A stretch of 64,000 nt of DNA from Peribacillus frigoritolerans (GCF_001636405.1 NZ_KV440950.1:5348262-5412261), one strand, 5' to 3'; positions 26,216 through 35,717 are shown, counted from the stretch's first letter. Translations and numbers: made by a program. Notes: generated by a model not told the origin, from the sequence alone.

Positions 26216-27296
26216 TCTCTAATCTCCCTCAGCTTTTTTGTTTTCATGATAATAATTTAGTAAGAACAAAAAACCTCCAATATCCATTTATTAGATATGT
26301 AATTCTTTTGCCAAAAAAGGATCAAGTTCAGTATTTTTTTAGTTTGAAAAATAGAAAATAACTAAACTTTTCCTTACTTGGTATTTTCTAACAACTAATC
26401 ACAAGTTTAATAGATGTGAGTTAAATATTCAAGTATACATTTAGAAAAAAATGTATATTAATAAGGTGAATGACTAAATAGAAGGAGCATGTTTTGAAAA
26501 AAGATTAATCAAAACATGCCCTAATACTATTTAATTGGATTATTCTTTTATAAAAAAGATTGGTCATTTTTGTGTTCCTTCATCAACTAACGCACCTGTT
26601 AGCCATCCATGAAGCGCAAAAATCGGCGATTCACCACAAAGAATGAAAATGGTTAGGTAGTGTCAATACTGATACTGACCTTAATCCAGTCAACCCTAAT
26701 CCATAGACTAATTATTCACGCTCTCCTCTTTTTTTTAACGTTTGAGGAGGGTCTTCTGCCATTTTTCATTTTTAAAGGAACTTATTTTCATGGTAGTTCC
26801 ATAAAAAAAGTTGCCTTAAGACAGCTCCGATCTTCAGCTAACGCCCCTGTTCGTTCATTAAGAAAAGCGATTCTCATCGGAAAAACTTTATCTACGTGAA
26901 TTTCTATGGCCGGAATGTCAAAATCCATCAATTATTGGTGTTGGTAAAGTTTGATTAAAAGTTTTCTGTAAACCCCAAGCTATGGCTAATAAAAGGAATC
27001 AAAATGGTTTTCTTTCCTTTTAAATGGACTCTCCATTGTATAAAAAAGTTTAATCAAAACTCATTTAGAAATCTTTGATTGAAAAGATAAAGTATCACAA
27101 CTTTATACAAAACCTCGCATCTATCTTCGAACATCGCAATTTTATTTTAAAGACACAATTACCAATGGCGGATTCCTAAGAAGATTAATAATAAAAACCA
27201 AATAAAAATTTAAGAAAAATTTAATATTTACCCCACTTTTTATTTTAAAAGTTTTTCCTATCCTATATACAAGTTACTTTATGGAGGAGAATAAAA
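26216..27296. other. Gene-free stretch rich in repeats
   Basis: It holds the second copy of the 130-bp repeat (26466-26600), a repeat copy at 26834-26870 (GCTAACGCCCCTGTTCG, ATTAAGAAAAGCGATTC) preceded by AGTTGCCTTAAGACAGCT, and AT-rich segments with AGTTTGATTAAAAG and AAGTTTAATCAAAAC that echo the repeat loop. CATCGCAATTTTATTTTAAAGACACA near 27125 resembles segments at 11806 and 12180. No gene is seen. Confidence 0.5.
26466..26600. repeat. About 130-bp dispersed repeat, copy 2
   Basis: Aligned with 11865-11998 it keeps the stem (GCATGTTTTGA...TCAAAACATGC), TACTATTTAATTGGATT, TTTTATAAAAAAGATTG and the terminal CAACTAACGCACCTGTTAG. Differences are scattered single bases. Both copies have the same orientation. 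Confidence 0.75.
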
Positions 27297-27407
27297 ATGA
27301 AAAAGTGGGGATTTTTATTGGTTTTTAATTTTATTTTTAAGATATTACCGATATCCCAAGATAAAGTAGAGGATCAATCTGAAAAATTTCCGGTGATGAT
27401 AGCATAG
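27297..27407 (+). CDS. Micro-ORF of 36 residues with a signal-like N-terminus
   Basis: MKKWGFLLVFNFIFKILPIS followed by a short acidic tail, after an excellent TGGAGGAGAATAAAA site. It may be a small membrane or secreted peptide, or the surviving 5' end of a secreted-protein gene. No family recognised. The VanZ-like gene starts 61 bases downstream on the same strand. Confidence 0.4.
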   Translation: MKKWGFLLVFNFIFKILPISQDKVEDQSEKFPVMIA

Positions 27408-27468
27408 TGTAAAGTAGGTTAAAGCATAGGTTATGAATTTGAAAGTGAATTAGGAATTGGGGATTTAT

Positions 27469-28008
27469 ATGGAAAAATCAAAAAACAATCAAAAAAAAAT
27501 AACTGCTGGCTTGTTGGCCGTATATTTATTTGCATTAACATGGATTATAGTCTTTAAAATGCAATTTTCATTCCAAGGCTTGCCGGATTTTAGGGAAATC
27601 AACTTAATCCCTTTTGCTGGTTCAGCTAATGTTAATAACCAAATAGATTTTAATGAAATAATCTATAATGTACTTGCATTTATCCCATTTGGAATTTATA
27701 TCAGTATGCTAAAATCAAATTGGTCTTTCTTGAAAAGGATTACAGTAATAGCAGGAGTTAGTTTGCTATTTGAAGGAATGCAATTCATCTTTGCTATAGG
27801 TGCTAGCGATATAACTGACTTTATGGGAAATACATTAGGTGGAATTATTGGAGTTGGAGTTTATAGTGTATTTTGTAAGCTGTTCAGTACTAAAGCTACT
27901 AAAATCCTTAATGTTTTAGCTTCAATCGGAACGATATGCATTGTTGCATTATTGCTGTTATTAATATATCTCAGGATTAGTGGCGTTATTATTTATAAAG
28001 TTTCCTAA
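27469..28008 (+). CDS. VanZ-like membrane protein
   Basis: About 179 residues with five hydrophobic helices. REINLIPFAG, EIIYNVLAFIPFGIYISML and ASDITDFMGNTLGGIIGVGV are the conserved blocks of the VanZ-like family, named after a teicoplanin-resistance protein but mostly of unknown role. The ATG at 27469 is chosen over an in-frame TTG at 27457 since AGGAATTGGGGA lies just before it. A terminator follows at 28113. Confidence 0.85.
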   Translation: MEKSKNNQKKITAGLLAVYLFALTWIIVFKMQFSFQGLPDFREINLIPFAGSANVNNQIDFNEIIYNVLAFIPFGIYISMLKSNWSFLKRITVIAGVSLLFEGMQFIFAIGASDITDFMGNTLGGIIGVGVYSVFCKLFSTKATKILNVLASIGTICIVALLLLLIYLRISGVIIYKVS

Positions 28009-28112
28009 GTAATTGGAGAATTGCTGTTTCATGAAAATTAACAGAGGGTACATCATCAATGACTTGATACAGCAGGTTCTTTATTTTATAAAACAAGAAT
28101 GACAAATATCAC

Positions 28113-28140
28113 AAGCCACCTATTTTGGATGGCTTTTTTA
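28113..28140 (+). terminator. Terminator after the VanZ-like gene
   Basis: AAGCCACC pairs with GG-A-TGGCTT (one bulge) and is followed by TTTTTT. About 105 bases after the stop. Confidence 0.65.
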
Positions 28141-28218
28141 AATTCCATTTCTAAAAACAGAAAACAATCTGACCCGATAGTTGAAGAAAAGGCCGCCGCA
28201 GCAGCCTACCTGAATGAT

Positions 28219-28443
28219 CTATTCTCCTTGAGTTCCCTCTTCACTTTTGTATTCCAAAAGATCTCCCGGCTGACAGTCCAAAGCCTTACAAATCGCTTCT
28301 AACGTTGATAGTCGAATCGCTTTTGCCTTTCCATTTTTCAATATAGAAAGGTTAGCCATCGTTATTCCAACCCTTTCCGAAAGTTCCGTTACGCTCATTT
28401 TCCTTTTAGCCAGCATCACATCAATATTGATTATTATTGCCAT
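28219..28443 (-). CDS. yozG: Cro/CI-type HTH regulator (YozG-like)
   Basis: 74 residues that are almost only a helix-turn-helix: MLAKRKMSVTELSERVGITM, ANLSILKNGKAKAIRLSTLE, AICKALDCQPGDLLEY. The ATG at 28443 follows GAGGTGA; an in-frame ATG three codons earlier is not spaced for it. It is the second gene after a DUF2975 membrane protein, the same pairing as yoaS-yozG in B. subtilis, where the two are thought to work together. Function unknown. Confidence 0.8.
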   Translation of the reverse strand: MAIIINIDVMLAKRKMSVTELSERVGITMANLSILKNGKAKAIRLSTLEAICKALDCQPGDLLEYKSEEGTQGE

Positions 28444-28453
28444 GTTATTCACC

Positions 28454-28945
28454 TCAGACTATTAAGTCATTCTCTGATTTTATATCGATGGCTTCTTGTA
28501 AAAGTCTTTGAAGGACAGCCGCAAAGACAGCAATCACCATGGGGGCAAAAATCATGACCATTCCGATTAGTCCGAGACCCGGTGCGTCATCCACTTCCGC
28601 TAGGATAAAGACGAATGGCAGGGCCACCACATACAAGCCACTGATTGTGATGGCACATTTTTTGATTTTCTTTAGCGCTCTTACAGATAATTCCGAGAAA
28701 GCTTGGTTCTTGTCAATATAGCTTAATAGGTTAAACGATTGATACAAAGCGAAGTAAAATGGGATTGCCGACACATACATAACCATTAATAGGCCATATA
28801 CCACATAAGCCAAATCTGAACCTCTTTCTGCTGCTTCATTTGCTTCATTCGCTATCTGAGGCAACAAAAATAGACACAAAGCAAGAACCGGAATGCCGAT
28901 AAAAATAACAGCTACCTTTAAAAAGAGTGTTGAACTTCGTTTCAT
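28454..28945 (-). CDS. yoaS: DUF2975 membrane protein (YoaS-like)
   Basis: 163 residues with four helices; PQIANEANEAAERGSDLAYV lies in the first outer loop and ALKKIKKCAITISGLYVVAL precedes the third. This is the DUF2975 pattern. The start at 28945 follows GAGGTGC. Located ten bases before the HTH gene, so co-transcribed. Such pairs may form a membrane-controlled regulator, which is inference. Confidence 0.8.
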   Translation of the reverse strand: MKRSSTLFLKVAVIFIGIPVLALCLFLLPQIANEANEAAERGSDLAYVVYGLLMVMYVSAIPFYFALYQSFNLLSYIDKNQAFSELSVRALKKIKKCAITISGLYVVALPFVFILAEVDDAPGLGLIGMVMIFAPMVIAVFAAVLQRLLQEAIDIKSENDLIV

Positions 28946-29102
28946 GAAAAGCACCTCATTTAATTATTGTCAATTTGAATTTAACACGTTTTTTATCGTT
29001 TTACAATAAAGTATTATTGTATCTAATTATATTATTATTGTTTAAACATTTATAAGACAAAAATAAAAGCATTCCCCATTCCAGAGAAACGCTCGATAGC
29101 TT

Positions 29103-29129
29103 GTGCAACCAACTTCCCCTTTAGTTGCA
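29103..29129 (+). repeat. Dispersed palindrome, copy at 29103
   Basis: TGCAAC-C-AA pairs with TT-A-GTTGCA around CTTCCCC. It is followed by AAGAAGCTGCC-AGAT-GGCAGC, the second hairpin seen in the complete copies near 52 kb. Confidence 0.7.
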
Positions 29130-29317
29130 TAAACAAAAGAAGCTGCCAGATGGCAGCAAGATATTCAACGTTAGTCATAATAATGAAACGCCCACATCGC
29201 TAAATCGTAAAAAACGAATAACCAGTATAATGTATGCTATTGCAACTCCTCAAATATGAGATAAACAAGGACCTCGATTTTTAAACGGAAACCGCGGCGT
29301 TCAAATTATATTCTAAA

Positions 29318-30139
29318 CTAGGACTTGTTAATCCTCATTGGAAGAGAACGATAACGCGGATGCTCAGCGAGTATAGAACTTCTCATCTGTTCAACGACAG
29401 GATGTTCTGACGAAAAAAACTGATCTTTTGAATTGTAATGCTCGATTAATTCCCCTTTTTCCAGTACACCCAAAGTATCAGAGATTGAATAAGCCGCTTT
29501 AATATCATGTGTAATAAAAAGATAAGATAAGCCGAAGTCTTTTTTCAACTCACTTAATAATTCTAAAATCAGTGTTTGATTAACCATATCCAGACTGCTC
29601 ACGGATTCATCCAAGACGATTAACAGTGGCTTAAGAGAGATTGCTCTAGCAATATTAATTCTTTGCAATTGTCCACCGCTAAATTGGTGTGGGTATTTTT
29701 TTAAATCCTTTTCACTTAGGCCCACTCTTTCCAATAACTCAATAACCGTTCTTTTTTGTTCGGTTACGGTTAGTTTTTCATAGTTTTCCAATGGCTCGCC
29801 TACAATACTTTCGGCGGTCATTCGTGGATTGACAGCTGAATATGAATCCTGAAAGACGACCTGTAGATCTCGGCGTATCTTTTGTCGAGTAAGCTTATCA
29901 GCAGTATAGATATCATGCCCTTGAAACAGAACCTGTCCTTGCTGTGGACGTTCTAAGCCAAGGATCACTTTTCCTAATGTACTTTTTCCAGCTCCACTCG
30001 TGCCAAGCAGCCCTAAGCATGTTCCTTCGTCAATGGAGAGGGAAATGTCAGTGAGTACTTTTTTAGAAGGCTCTTTCCATTTTAAAAACGTATGAGAATT
30101 ATAGCTATGAGTTACTGCTTTTACTTGTAATAAACTCAT
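29318..30139 (-). CDS. nikE: ABC importer ATPase, NikE/OppF type
   Basis: 273 residues with Walker A GTSGAGKS, signature FSGGQLQRI, Walker B LLIVLDES and the switch His in FITHD. It is the second ATPase of a nickel/peptide-type importer. The start at 30139 follows GAGGGGTGA; an earlier in-frame ATG at 30169 lies upstream of that site. Last gene of a five-gene operon. It lacks the long C-terminal oligopeptide domain of OppF, as NikE does. Confidence 0.88.
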   Translation of the reverse strand: MSLLQVKAVTHSYNSHTFLKWKEPSKKVLTDISLSIDEGTCLGLLGTSGAGKSTLGKVILGLERPQQGQVLFQGHDIYTADKLTRQKIRRDLQVVFQDSYSAVNPRMTAESIVGEPLENYEKLTVTEQKRTVIELLERVGLSEKDLKKYPHQFSGGQLQRINIARAISLKPLLIVLDESVSSLDMVNQTLILELLSELKKDFGLSYLFITHDIKAAYSISDTLGVLEKGELIEHYNSKDQFFSSEHPVVEQMRSSILAEHPRYRSLPMRINKS

Positions 30140-30172
30140 TTGTTCACCCCTCAAAAAAATGCAGTCCATATA

Positions 30173-31009
30173 TCACAACATATGGGTGATAGGCTCTTCA
30201 TGTTTAATGCTAAGGCGGGCATTTAGCAGTTTCTTTGTATATTCATGCTGCGGATTATCAAATAGTTCATACACATTTGCTGTTTCTACAATTCTGCCAT
30301 GTTGCATAACGACTACATCATCTGCCATTTCAGAAATGACGCCAAGATCATGAGAAATGAGTAAAATGGATGTTCCATATTCAGAACGGATTTTATCCAA
30401 GTGGCGAAGTACCTGTAATTGGTTATGTACGTCGAGTGCAGTCGTCGGCTCATCAGCAATAATAACGGATGGCTGTATACATGCAGCCATCGCAATCATC
30501 ACGCGTTGAAGCATACCTCCACTCAGTTGAAAAGGATAGCTTTTTAATACTTTCGCGGGATTTGGCAGGTTTACATTTTGCATCGCTTCGATGGCAAGCT
30601 CTTTTGCTTGTTTTTTATTCAATGCGGTATGAGACCTAATCGTTTCGACAAATTGATTGCCAATTGTAAAAACAGGCGTAAATGAATTCATTGGATTTTG
30701 CATAATAAAGCCAATATCCTTGCCGCGAATTCCACGTATTTCTTTATCGTCCAAACCATTTAATTCTCGTCCTTGAAGGGTAATGCTTCCTTTGATTGTC
30801 GTTGTTTTCCGATCAAGAAGCTGTAGAATGGACATACTCGTAACGGTTTTGCCACTCCCACTTTCCCCAACAAGACCCAATACCTTCCCTTTTTCCAGTT
30901 CGAAATTAATGTCCTGAACGAGGGTGGAAGCACCATCCTTTGTTTGTACTTGTACATGTAGATCGCTCACTGTTAATACATTCGACCGTTCTGTTCTCAA
31001 TCTTCTCAT
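30173..31009 (-). CDS. nikD: ABC importer ATPase, NikD/OppD type
   Basis: Up to 278 residues. Walker A GESGSGKT, signature LSGGMLQRV, Walker B VIIADEPT and switch His in LISHD are intact. It powers transport with the NikE-type partner. The ATG at 31009 abuts AAAGGA with no gap, so the in-frame TTG three codons on (31000) may be the real start. It lies nine bases after the NikC-type permease gene. Confidence 0.88.
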   Translation of the reverse strand: MRRLRTERSNVLTVSDLHVQVQTKDGASTLVQDINFELEKGKVLGLVGESGSGKTVTSMSILQLLDRKTTTIKGSITLQGRELNGLDDKEIRGIRGKDIGFIMQNPMNSFTPVFTIGNQFVETIRSHTALNKKQAKELAIEAMQNVNLPNPAKVLKSYPFQLSGGMLQRVMIAMAACIQPSVIIADEPTTALDVHNQLQVLRHLDKIRSEYGTSILLISHDLGVISEMADDVVVMQHGRIVETANVYELFDNPQHEYTKKLLNARLSIKHEEPITHML

Positions 31010-31018
31010 TCCTTTTTA

Positions 31019-31849
31019 TTAACGACGTTTGACTCCAAAACGTTCTGATAGCGCTTCGCCTAATAAATTGAAGGTGACGACAACAAGCATAATCATCAAA
31101 CCTGGATATAGCATTAATTCTGGATTCGTCCGAATATAGGTTTTCCCTTCATGAATCATTGCTCCCCATTCTGGTGTAGGAGGTTGCACGCCCAAACCTA
31201 GAAACGACATGGCCGATATATCCATGATGGCCCAACCCATTTCTAATGTACCCATAACAGCGAGCGGAGGAAGAACATTTGGAACAATATGTTTCTTTAT
31301 TATCTTCCATTGCGAAGAACCGCTTATTTTAGCTGCCGCTATATAGTTTTGTTCTTTTAGACTAAGTACCATTCCTCGGAAAATTCTCGCATAATACACC
31401 CATTGCACAAGCATCAATGCTATGATGACCTGTTTAAGGCCAGGTCCCAATATGCCAACAAGTCCAAGAATGAGCAAAAGGTTCGGAAATGCCATAACGC
31501 CATCACACAGTCTCATTAGCACCTGGTCCACCCATCCGCCTTTATAACCAGCAATGGTTCCGATAATCAAACCGATGCCTAAAGATGAAATAAAGATTAA
31601 TGTAGCAAATCCTAACGAAATGCGAGCTCCATATAAGATGCGTGATAACGTACATCTTCCTAAATGATCCGTTCCCAATGGATACTCAAAGGAAGATGGC
31701 TGTAGTTTATTAGCTAAATTGACAGCAATAGGATCATTAGGTGCAATCCAAGGAGCCAAGATGGTGATGATAAATAGGAAGCTTAATATTATTGAACAAA
31801 GGACAATCACTTTCTGACTTCTCATCATAATACGAAGACTTGTTATCAT
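31019..31849 (-). CDS. nikC: ABC importer permease, NikC/DppC type
   Basis: 276 residues with an N-terminal anchor helix and five more, plus an EAA-type loop (NYIAAAKISGSSQWKIIKKH). The ATG at 31849 overlaps the stop of the NikB-type gene (ATGA) and follows AGGAGGG. It forms the channel with the NikB-type subunit. GTDHLGRCTLSRILYGARIS is the family signature near residue 60. Confidence 0.88.
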   Translation of the reverse strand: MITSLRIMMRSQKVIVLCSIILSFLFIITILAPWIAPNDPIAVNLANKLQPSSFEYPLGTDHLGRCTLSRILYGARISLGFATLIFISSLGIGLIIGTIAGYKGGWVDQVLMRLCDGVMAFPNLLLILGLVGILGPGLKQVIIALMLVQWVYYARIFRGMVLSLKEQNYIAAAKISGSSQWKIIKKHIVPNVLPPLAVMGTLEMGWAIMDISAMSFLGLGVQPPTPEWGAMIHEGKTYIRTNPELMLYPGLMIMLVVVTFNLLGEALSERFGVKRR

Positions 31850-32790
31850 TGACGTTGCCCTCCTTTTCTGGAGATGCGTGGGTCGATACACATTTGGATT
31901 AGATCAACAATCAAATTGCTAAAAATGAATAGTCCCGCAGCTAAAAGCACATAGCATTGAATGACAGGAACATCCCGATTAAAAATAGCTTCAATGAAAT
32001 AACGACCGAATCCTGGCCAGGAAAAGACCGCTTCGACGATAATGGTTCCAGTCAGCAGCTTTCCTAAATTCATCCCCAGTCCAGTAATCATGGGGGATAT
32101 GGCTATTCTCAATACATGTTTTCCCATAATGACTTTTTCATGAATCCCTCTTGTGCGAGCAAAAAGGACATAAGGTTCCTGCAAATTTTCAAGAACGCTA
32201 GCACGTAATAGTCGAGTATACAAAGCTATTAATGGCAAAGCTAAAGTAACGGAAGGAAGAACCAGATGTTGCCAAGTCCCGATTCCTTCGACAGGAAATA
32301 GGTCGAGTTTAACAGAAAAGAAAAAAATCAATAAATAACCAAGCCAAAAAGAAGGGATGGACGCCCCGAAAAAAGAGAGAAGGCGACTAAAATGGTCAAT
32401 AACACTGTTTTTCTTTATGCCTGCCAAAAATCCAAGAGGGACACTGACCAGGATAGCTAATATGATGCTCCCTAAAGCTAACTGAATGGTCGCTGGCATT
32501 CGATAGGTTACCTCTTCCCAAACAGGTTTATTCGAAAGATAAGATATGCCAAAATCAAATTGGCATATCTTAATAATAGAATTTACATATTGAACATGGA
32601 GGGGTTGATCTAAGCCAAACTCATGTCTTTTCTGAGCCAATATCTCATCTGTAGATTGGATATGTGCTGCAGATAAATATGCCTCAGCTGGGTCCACTGG
32701 TGAAAGGTGAATCATTCCAAACGTAAGAAGAGTGGCCAAGAGAAAGATGGGAATAATGGCCATAATTCGTTTCAAGATATACGTGCCCAT
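31846..32790 (-). CDS. nikB: ABC importer permease, NikB/DppB type
   Basis: 314 residues, six helices, N-terminal signature YILKRIMAIIPIFLLATLLT and an EAA-type loop near residue 200 (PYVLFARTRGIHEKVIMGKH). AGGAGGG lies seven bases before the ATG. Second gene in the operon after the binding protein. Confidence 0.88.
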   Translation of the reverse strand: MGTYILKRIMAIIPIFLLATLLTFGMIHLSPVDPAEAYLSAAHIQSTDEILAQKRHEFGLDQPLHVQYVNSIIKICQFDFGISYLSNKPVWEEVTYRMPATIQLALGSIILAILVSVPLGFLAGIKKNSVIDHFSRLLSFFGASIPSFWLGYLLIFFFSVKLDLFPVEGIGTWQHLVLPSVTLALPLIALYTRLLRASVLENLQEPYVLFARTRGIHEKVIMGKHVLRIAISPMITGLGMNLGKLLTGTIIVEAVFSWPGFGRYFIEAIFNRDVPVIQCYVLLAAGLFIFSNLIVDLIQMCIDPRISRKGGQRQ

Positions 32791-32807
32791 GAAAACCCTC
32801 CTGTAAC

Positions 32808-34439
32808 TTACTTCTCGATGCTAATTCCTGTGAATGGATGTTCATCCCGGTTAGCAGGGAATGTAAAATCAGATACATCTTTTTGGTAAACAGCTATTTT
32901 CTTAATATAAGAAATGGGCACAATCGCTCCTTGGTCTTGCAGTGATTCCAAAATGGTTGAGTAAAGTTCTTGACGTTCTTTTTCATCTGTTGTTCCAGGA
33001 ACATCTGCAATTTGTTTTAACAACTCATCTCTGTTCGGATAAGATGAAATGGCTTCGTTAAAACCGAATCCTTCTGAACCAACGACATTTACGAAAGTAT
33101 GTGGATCATATGGAGCGCCATAGTTACTAAAGAAATTCAATTCAAAATCATTAGCTTTGAATCTTTCAATTTGTACCGTAAGCTCTACTCCAACGATATT
33201 CAATTTAACACCTAGTGCCGCCCACTCAGATTGTAACGTTTCGGCCATTGCTTTTTGAATAGATTCTGCAGAGTCGTACATTAACTCGATTTCAAGCGGC
33301 TTTCCGTCTTTCTCACGAACGTTTTTTCCTTTTGGAAGCTTCCATCCCGCTTCATCTAATAAAGCTTTTGCTTTTTCAACATTATAATCAATCGCTGTTA
33401 CATCAATGTCTGAAGTATACGGGAAGTTTGTCGGTAAAATGAAATCTGCCTTCTCTTCCAACCCAGAAGTAACTCCGTCAACCATTGCTTTTTTATTAAA
33501 TCCATATTGTAACGCTTGACGAACACGTAAATCTGAAAGTTGTTCTTTCTTCGTATTCATAACTAGTTGTCTTGTCGCAACCGGATCAGAAATACTAGTC
33601 TCATAGTTACCTGTTGTTTCTAATTGTTTGAAAGCATCCAGACTGATAGCACCTTCACCATAAATTAGGTCCAGGTCACCTTTTTCAAAAGCAAGAACAC
33701 GGGTTTCCGCATCAGGAATGACCTTGACTTTAATTTTCTTAACTTTAGGGAGTTCACCCCAATAATTTTCATTGCGTTTGAAAATAGCATATTCATCTGC
33801 TTTATATTCTTCCAAAATCCATGGGCCTGTACCGACTGGTTTTGTAACACCTTTAGAAGTGTCACCATCTTTAGGGAATCCAGCATCACCTAAGAATCGG
33901 ACTGGACGAACAACGGCTAACTCTTGAATAGTAGGATAATATGGCTCCTTTAATGTTAGTTTAAATGTATTTTGGTCAATTACTTCCGTTTGATCCACTT
34001 TCGTAATAAAGCCCAACCAACTATGCAAATCAACATTTTTCAATATAGTATCAAAGTTCTTTTTCACAATTTCAGCATTAAAGCTTGTACCGTCAGAAAA
34101 TTTCACATCTTGACGGAGGTTGAACGTATATTCCTTCCCATCCTTGGAAATTTCCCAAGATTCAGCTAAATGCGGTTTCAGCTTACCTCCATCTTGGTAG
34201 CTGACCAAAGGTTCATATATCATTGATGTAGCGAATAATTGAGAAGGATTATAGACATGCGGATTCATTTCACCTATATCCCTCGGCCAAGCCAAAGTAA
34301 GCATGTCTTTATTGTCTTTGTTTGAAGTTGAATTTTCTTTTGATTCATTTGTACATCCAAGTAAAAGCGTTGATAGAATTAAAACGATTGCCGATATAAA
34401 TAACACTTTTTTGCTGTTTCTTCGTTTTGACATAACCAT
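32808..34439 (-). CDS. nikA: Nickel/metallophore-type substrate-binding lipoprotein (NikA/CntA-like)
   Basis: 543 residues from 34439, where GGGGG is five bases upstream. The signal peptide ends in LLLGC, a lipobox. The mature part begins LTLAWPRDIGEMNPHVYNPS and has IYEPLVSYQDGGKLKPHLAE and ELAVVRPVRFLGD, which match NikA-type proteins of SBP family 5, including the Arg that neutralises the metal chelate. The cargo is probably a metal bound to a small chelator such as an opine metallophore or histidine. First gene of the operon; the promoter carries a Fur-like box. Nickel versus other metals cannot be settled from sequence. Confidence 0.85.
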   Translation of the reverse strand: MVMSKRRNSKKVLFISAIVLILSTLLLGCTNESKENSTSNKDNKDMLTLAWPRDIGEMNPHVYNPSQLFATSMIYEPLVSYQDGGKLKPHLAESWEISKDGKEYTFNLRQDVKFSDGTSFNAEIVKKNFDTILKNVDLHSWLGFITKVDQTEVIDQNTFKLTLKEPYYPTIQELAVVRPVRFLGDAGFPKDGDTSKGVTKPVGTGPWILEEYKADEYAIFKRNENYWGELPKVKKIKVKVIPDAETRVLAFEKGDLDLIYGEGAISLDAFKQLETTGNYETSISDPVATRQLVMNTKKEQLSDLRVRQALQYGFNKKAMVDGVTSGLEEKADFILPTNFPYTSDIDVTAIDYNVEKAKALLDEAGWKLPKGKNVREKDGKPLEIELMYDSAESIQKAMAETLQSEWAALGVKLNIVGVELTVQIERFKANDFELNFFSNYGAPYDPHTFVNVVGSEGFGFNEAISSYPNRDELLKQIADVPGTTDEKERQELYSTILESLQDQGAIVPISYIKKIAVYQKDVSDFTFPANRDEHPFTGISIEK

Positions 34440-34459
34440 TGGTGCCCCCTGTACCATAT

Positions 34460-34474
34460 TGAGAATTATTTTCA
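34460..34474 (-). promoter_or_regulatory. Fur-like box over the transcription start
   Basis: TGAAAATAATTCTCA matches the 7-1-7 Fur consensus TGATAATNATTATCA at 12 of 14 defined positions and directly abuts the -10 box. Metal-dependent repression of the importer is the expected effect. PerR or Zur, which read related sites, are alternatives. Confidence 0.6.
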
Positions 34475-34503
34475 ATTGTAATGAGTAACTATATTATTGT
34501 CAA
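34475..34503 (-). promoter_or_regulatory. Sigma-A promoter of the nik-type operon
   Basis: TTGACA (34498-34503) is followed by a 17-base spacer and TACAAT (34475-34480) on the minus strand. This is a near-consensus promoter that would start transcription about 30 bases before the nikA-like ATG. Confidence 0.8.
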
Positions 34504-34939
34504 TATAATGTCGAAACTCTCAAAAAATATAATTATGTTTATAAGAAATCATATGTAGATAACTAGACCCCCAATATTCTTTTCAGCCATGAATGATGAT
34601 GCTACTCCGAATATTCACACGTTCGACCCCTTTTAAAACCGGTATTGTTCGTGAAAGTAAGGAACTTGACCAAAATAAATAACATTCCGTCGTGAAGAAA
34701 TAATTATCATTCACCTGTTTTTTGATAACACAATCATCAGTTGCAATCCTCTTAACCTTATAAGAGGATAAAGCTGATAATATTATTCTAATATAATTAT
34801 TTGTGCATAGAAGACATCGGAAGGTGGACATTAATCGTTGTATAGATTTGTGAATGTCCCAAACGCTCTTGCTGAGAATGCCGAACATATATGGTGTTAA
34901 AGGACTGGGAATGTATCACCTGACATTTTCTCATTTTTT
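34504..34939. other. Intergenic stretch upstream of the nik-type operon
   Basis: It is AT-rich with one small hairpin (TCCTCTTA/TAAGAGGA, about 34745-34765) and an AATAATTATCATT near 34700 that resembles half a Fur box. The long open minus-strand frame here has no ribosome site and unlikely composition, so I do not call a gene. Confidence 0.35.
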
Positions 34940-35077
34940 TGTATAGCGCCATTGTTCATTTGGTTTGGCGATCCAGACGAAGTGGAGTGTGGACTGTTTA
35001 CAGCTGCACTCCGTTTTCCATTACTGAATAGCATGGACAAAGGCAAACATCTGCATGATTTTCCTGAGAGCCTGTAA
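34940..35077 (+). pseudogene. 3' remnant of an unknown gene
   Basis: An open frame without a start reads LFIWFGDPDEVECGLFTAAL, RFPLLNSMDKGKHLHDFPES and stops at 35077. Protein-like but not assigned; it may be the tail of a transposase. It abuts the pyruvyl-transferase relic. Confidence 0.35.
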
Positions 35078-35591
35078 AGACTTAAAGCTTTCGGACATTC
35101 CCAAGAAGCTGCTATTGAAAATGCGCTTCTTCAAGTATCCAAAAAATTAATAAAGTCGGGTTATAAAATTTTATTGTACGTCTGGGGCAGTGACCGGGAG
35201 GCCTCCAAACGACTTTACGATAAATTGAATGACCCCTTGAATGTGACTTATGATCCATCTTTATACTCAGAGGAAGAGCTTATTGAAAAACTCTCTGTTT
35301 GCAGTTTGAGCATTAACTTTAAACTTCACGCTAATATCCTTTCCTTAGCAGGAAATGTCCCCTGTATCGCCCTCGGATACAGATTTAAAGTATTTGATTT
35401 GTTTCAGTCCCTTGGGCTGGAGAATTTAGTCGTTTCAACCGATTCCGATACAACTAGCTCTTGATATTATGGAAGGGATCCGGGAAATTGAACTGAATAA
35501 TGAAAAGATAATCGAACAATACAAAAATAGAAAGGAACAATTCAGTCCCTTAATAATTGAACCTATAAAAAATAATTTCACAGTAGACTAA
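35078..35591 (+). pseudogene. Polysaccharide pyruvyl transferase, C-terminal relic
   Basis: The frame reads GHSQEAAIENALLQVSKKL, SGYKILLYVWGSDREASKRL, then LHANILSLAGNVPCIALGYR and KVFDLFQSLGLENLVVSTD, the C-terminal half of the family that transfers pyruvyl groups to exopolysaccharide sugars (CsaB/EpsO-like). Near 35450 the frame shifts and continues LALDIMEGIREIELNNEKII to the end at 35591. The N-terminal half is missing. A dead gene. Confidence 0.75.
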
Positions 35592-35717
35592 CTTTTAGAT
35601 TTTAATACCCAAACTCCAAATTAATCCAACTTCTATCAGTCCCTTTTACTTGGAATGATTCTAGGAGTTGATGTTCTCCTCCATCCCACTTTTCGTTGAA
35701 ATTGCCAAATAAGAAAT

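Noticed and set aside
34583..34888. 101-codon minus-strand ORF upstream of the nik-type operon
   Set aside because: No ribosome site, unusual composition and no recognisable segment.
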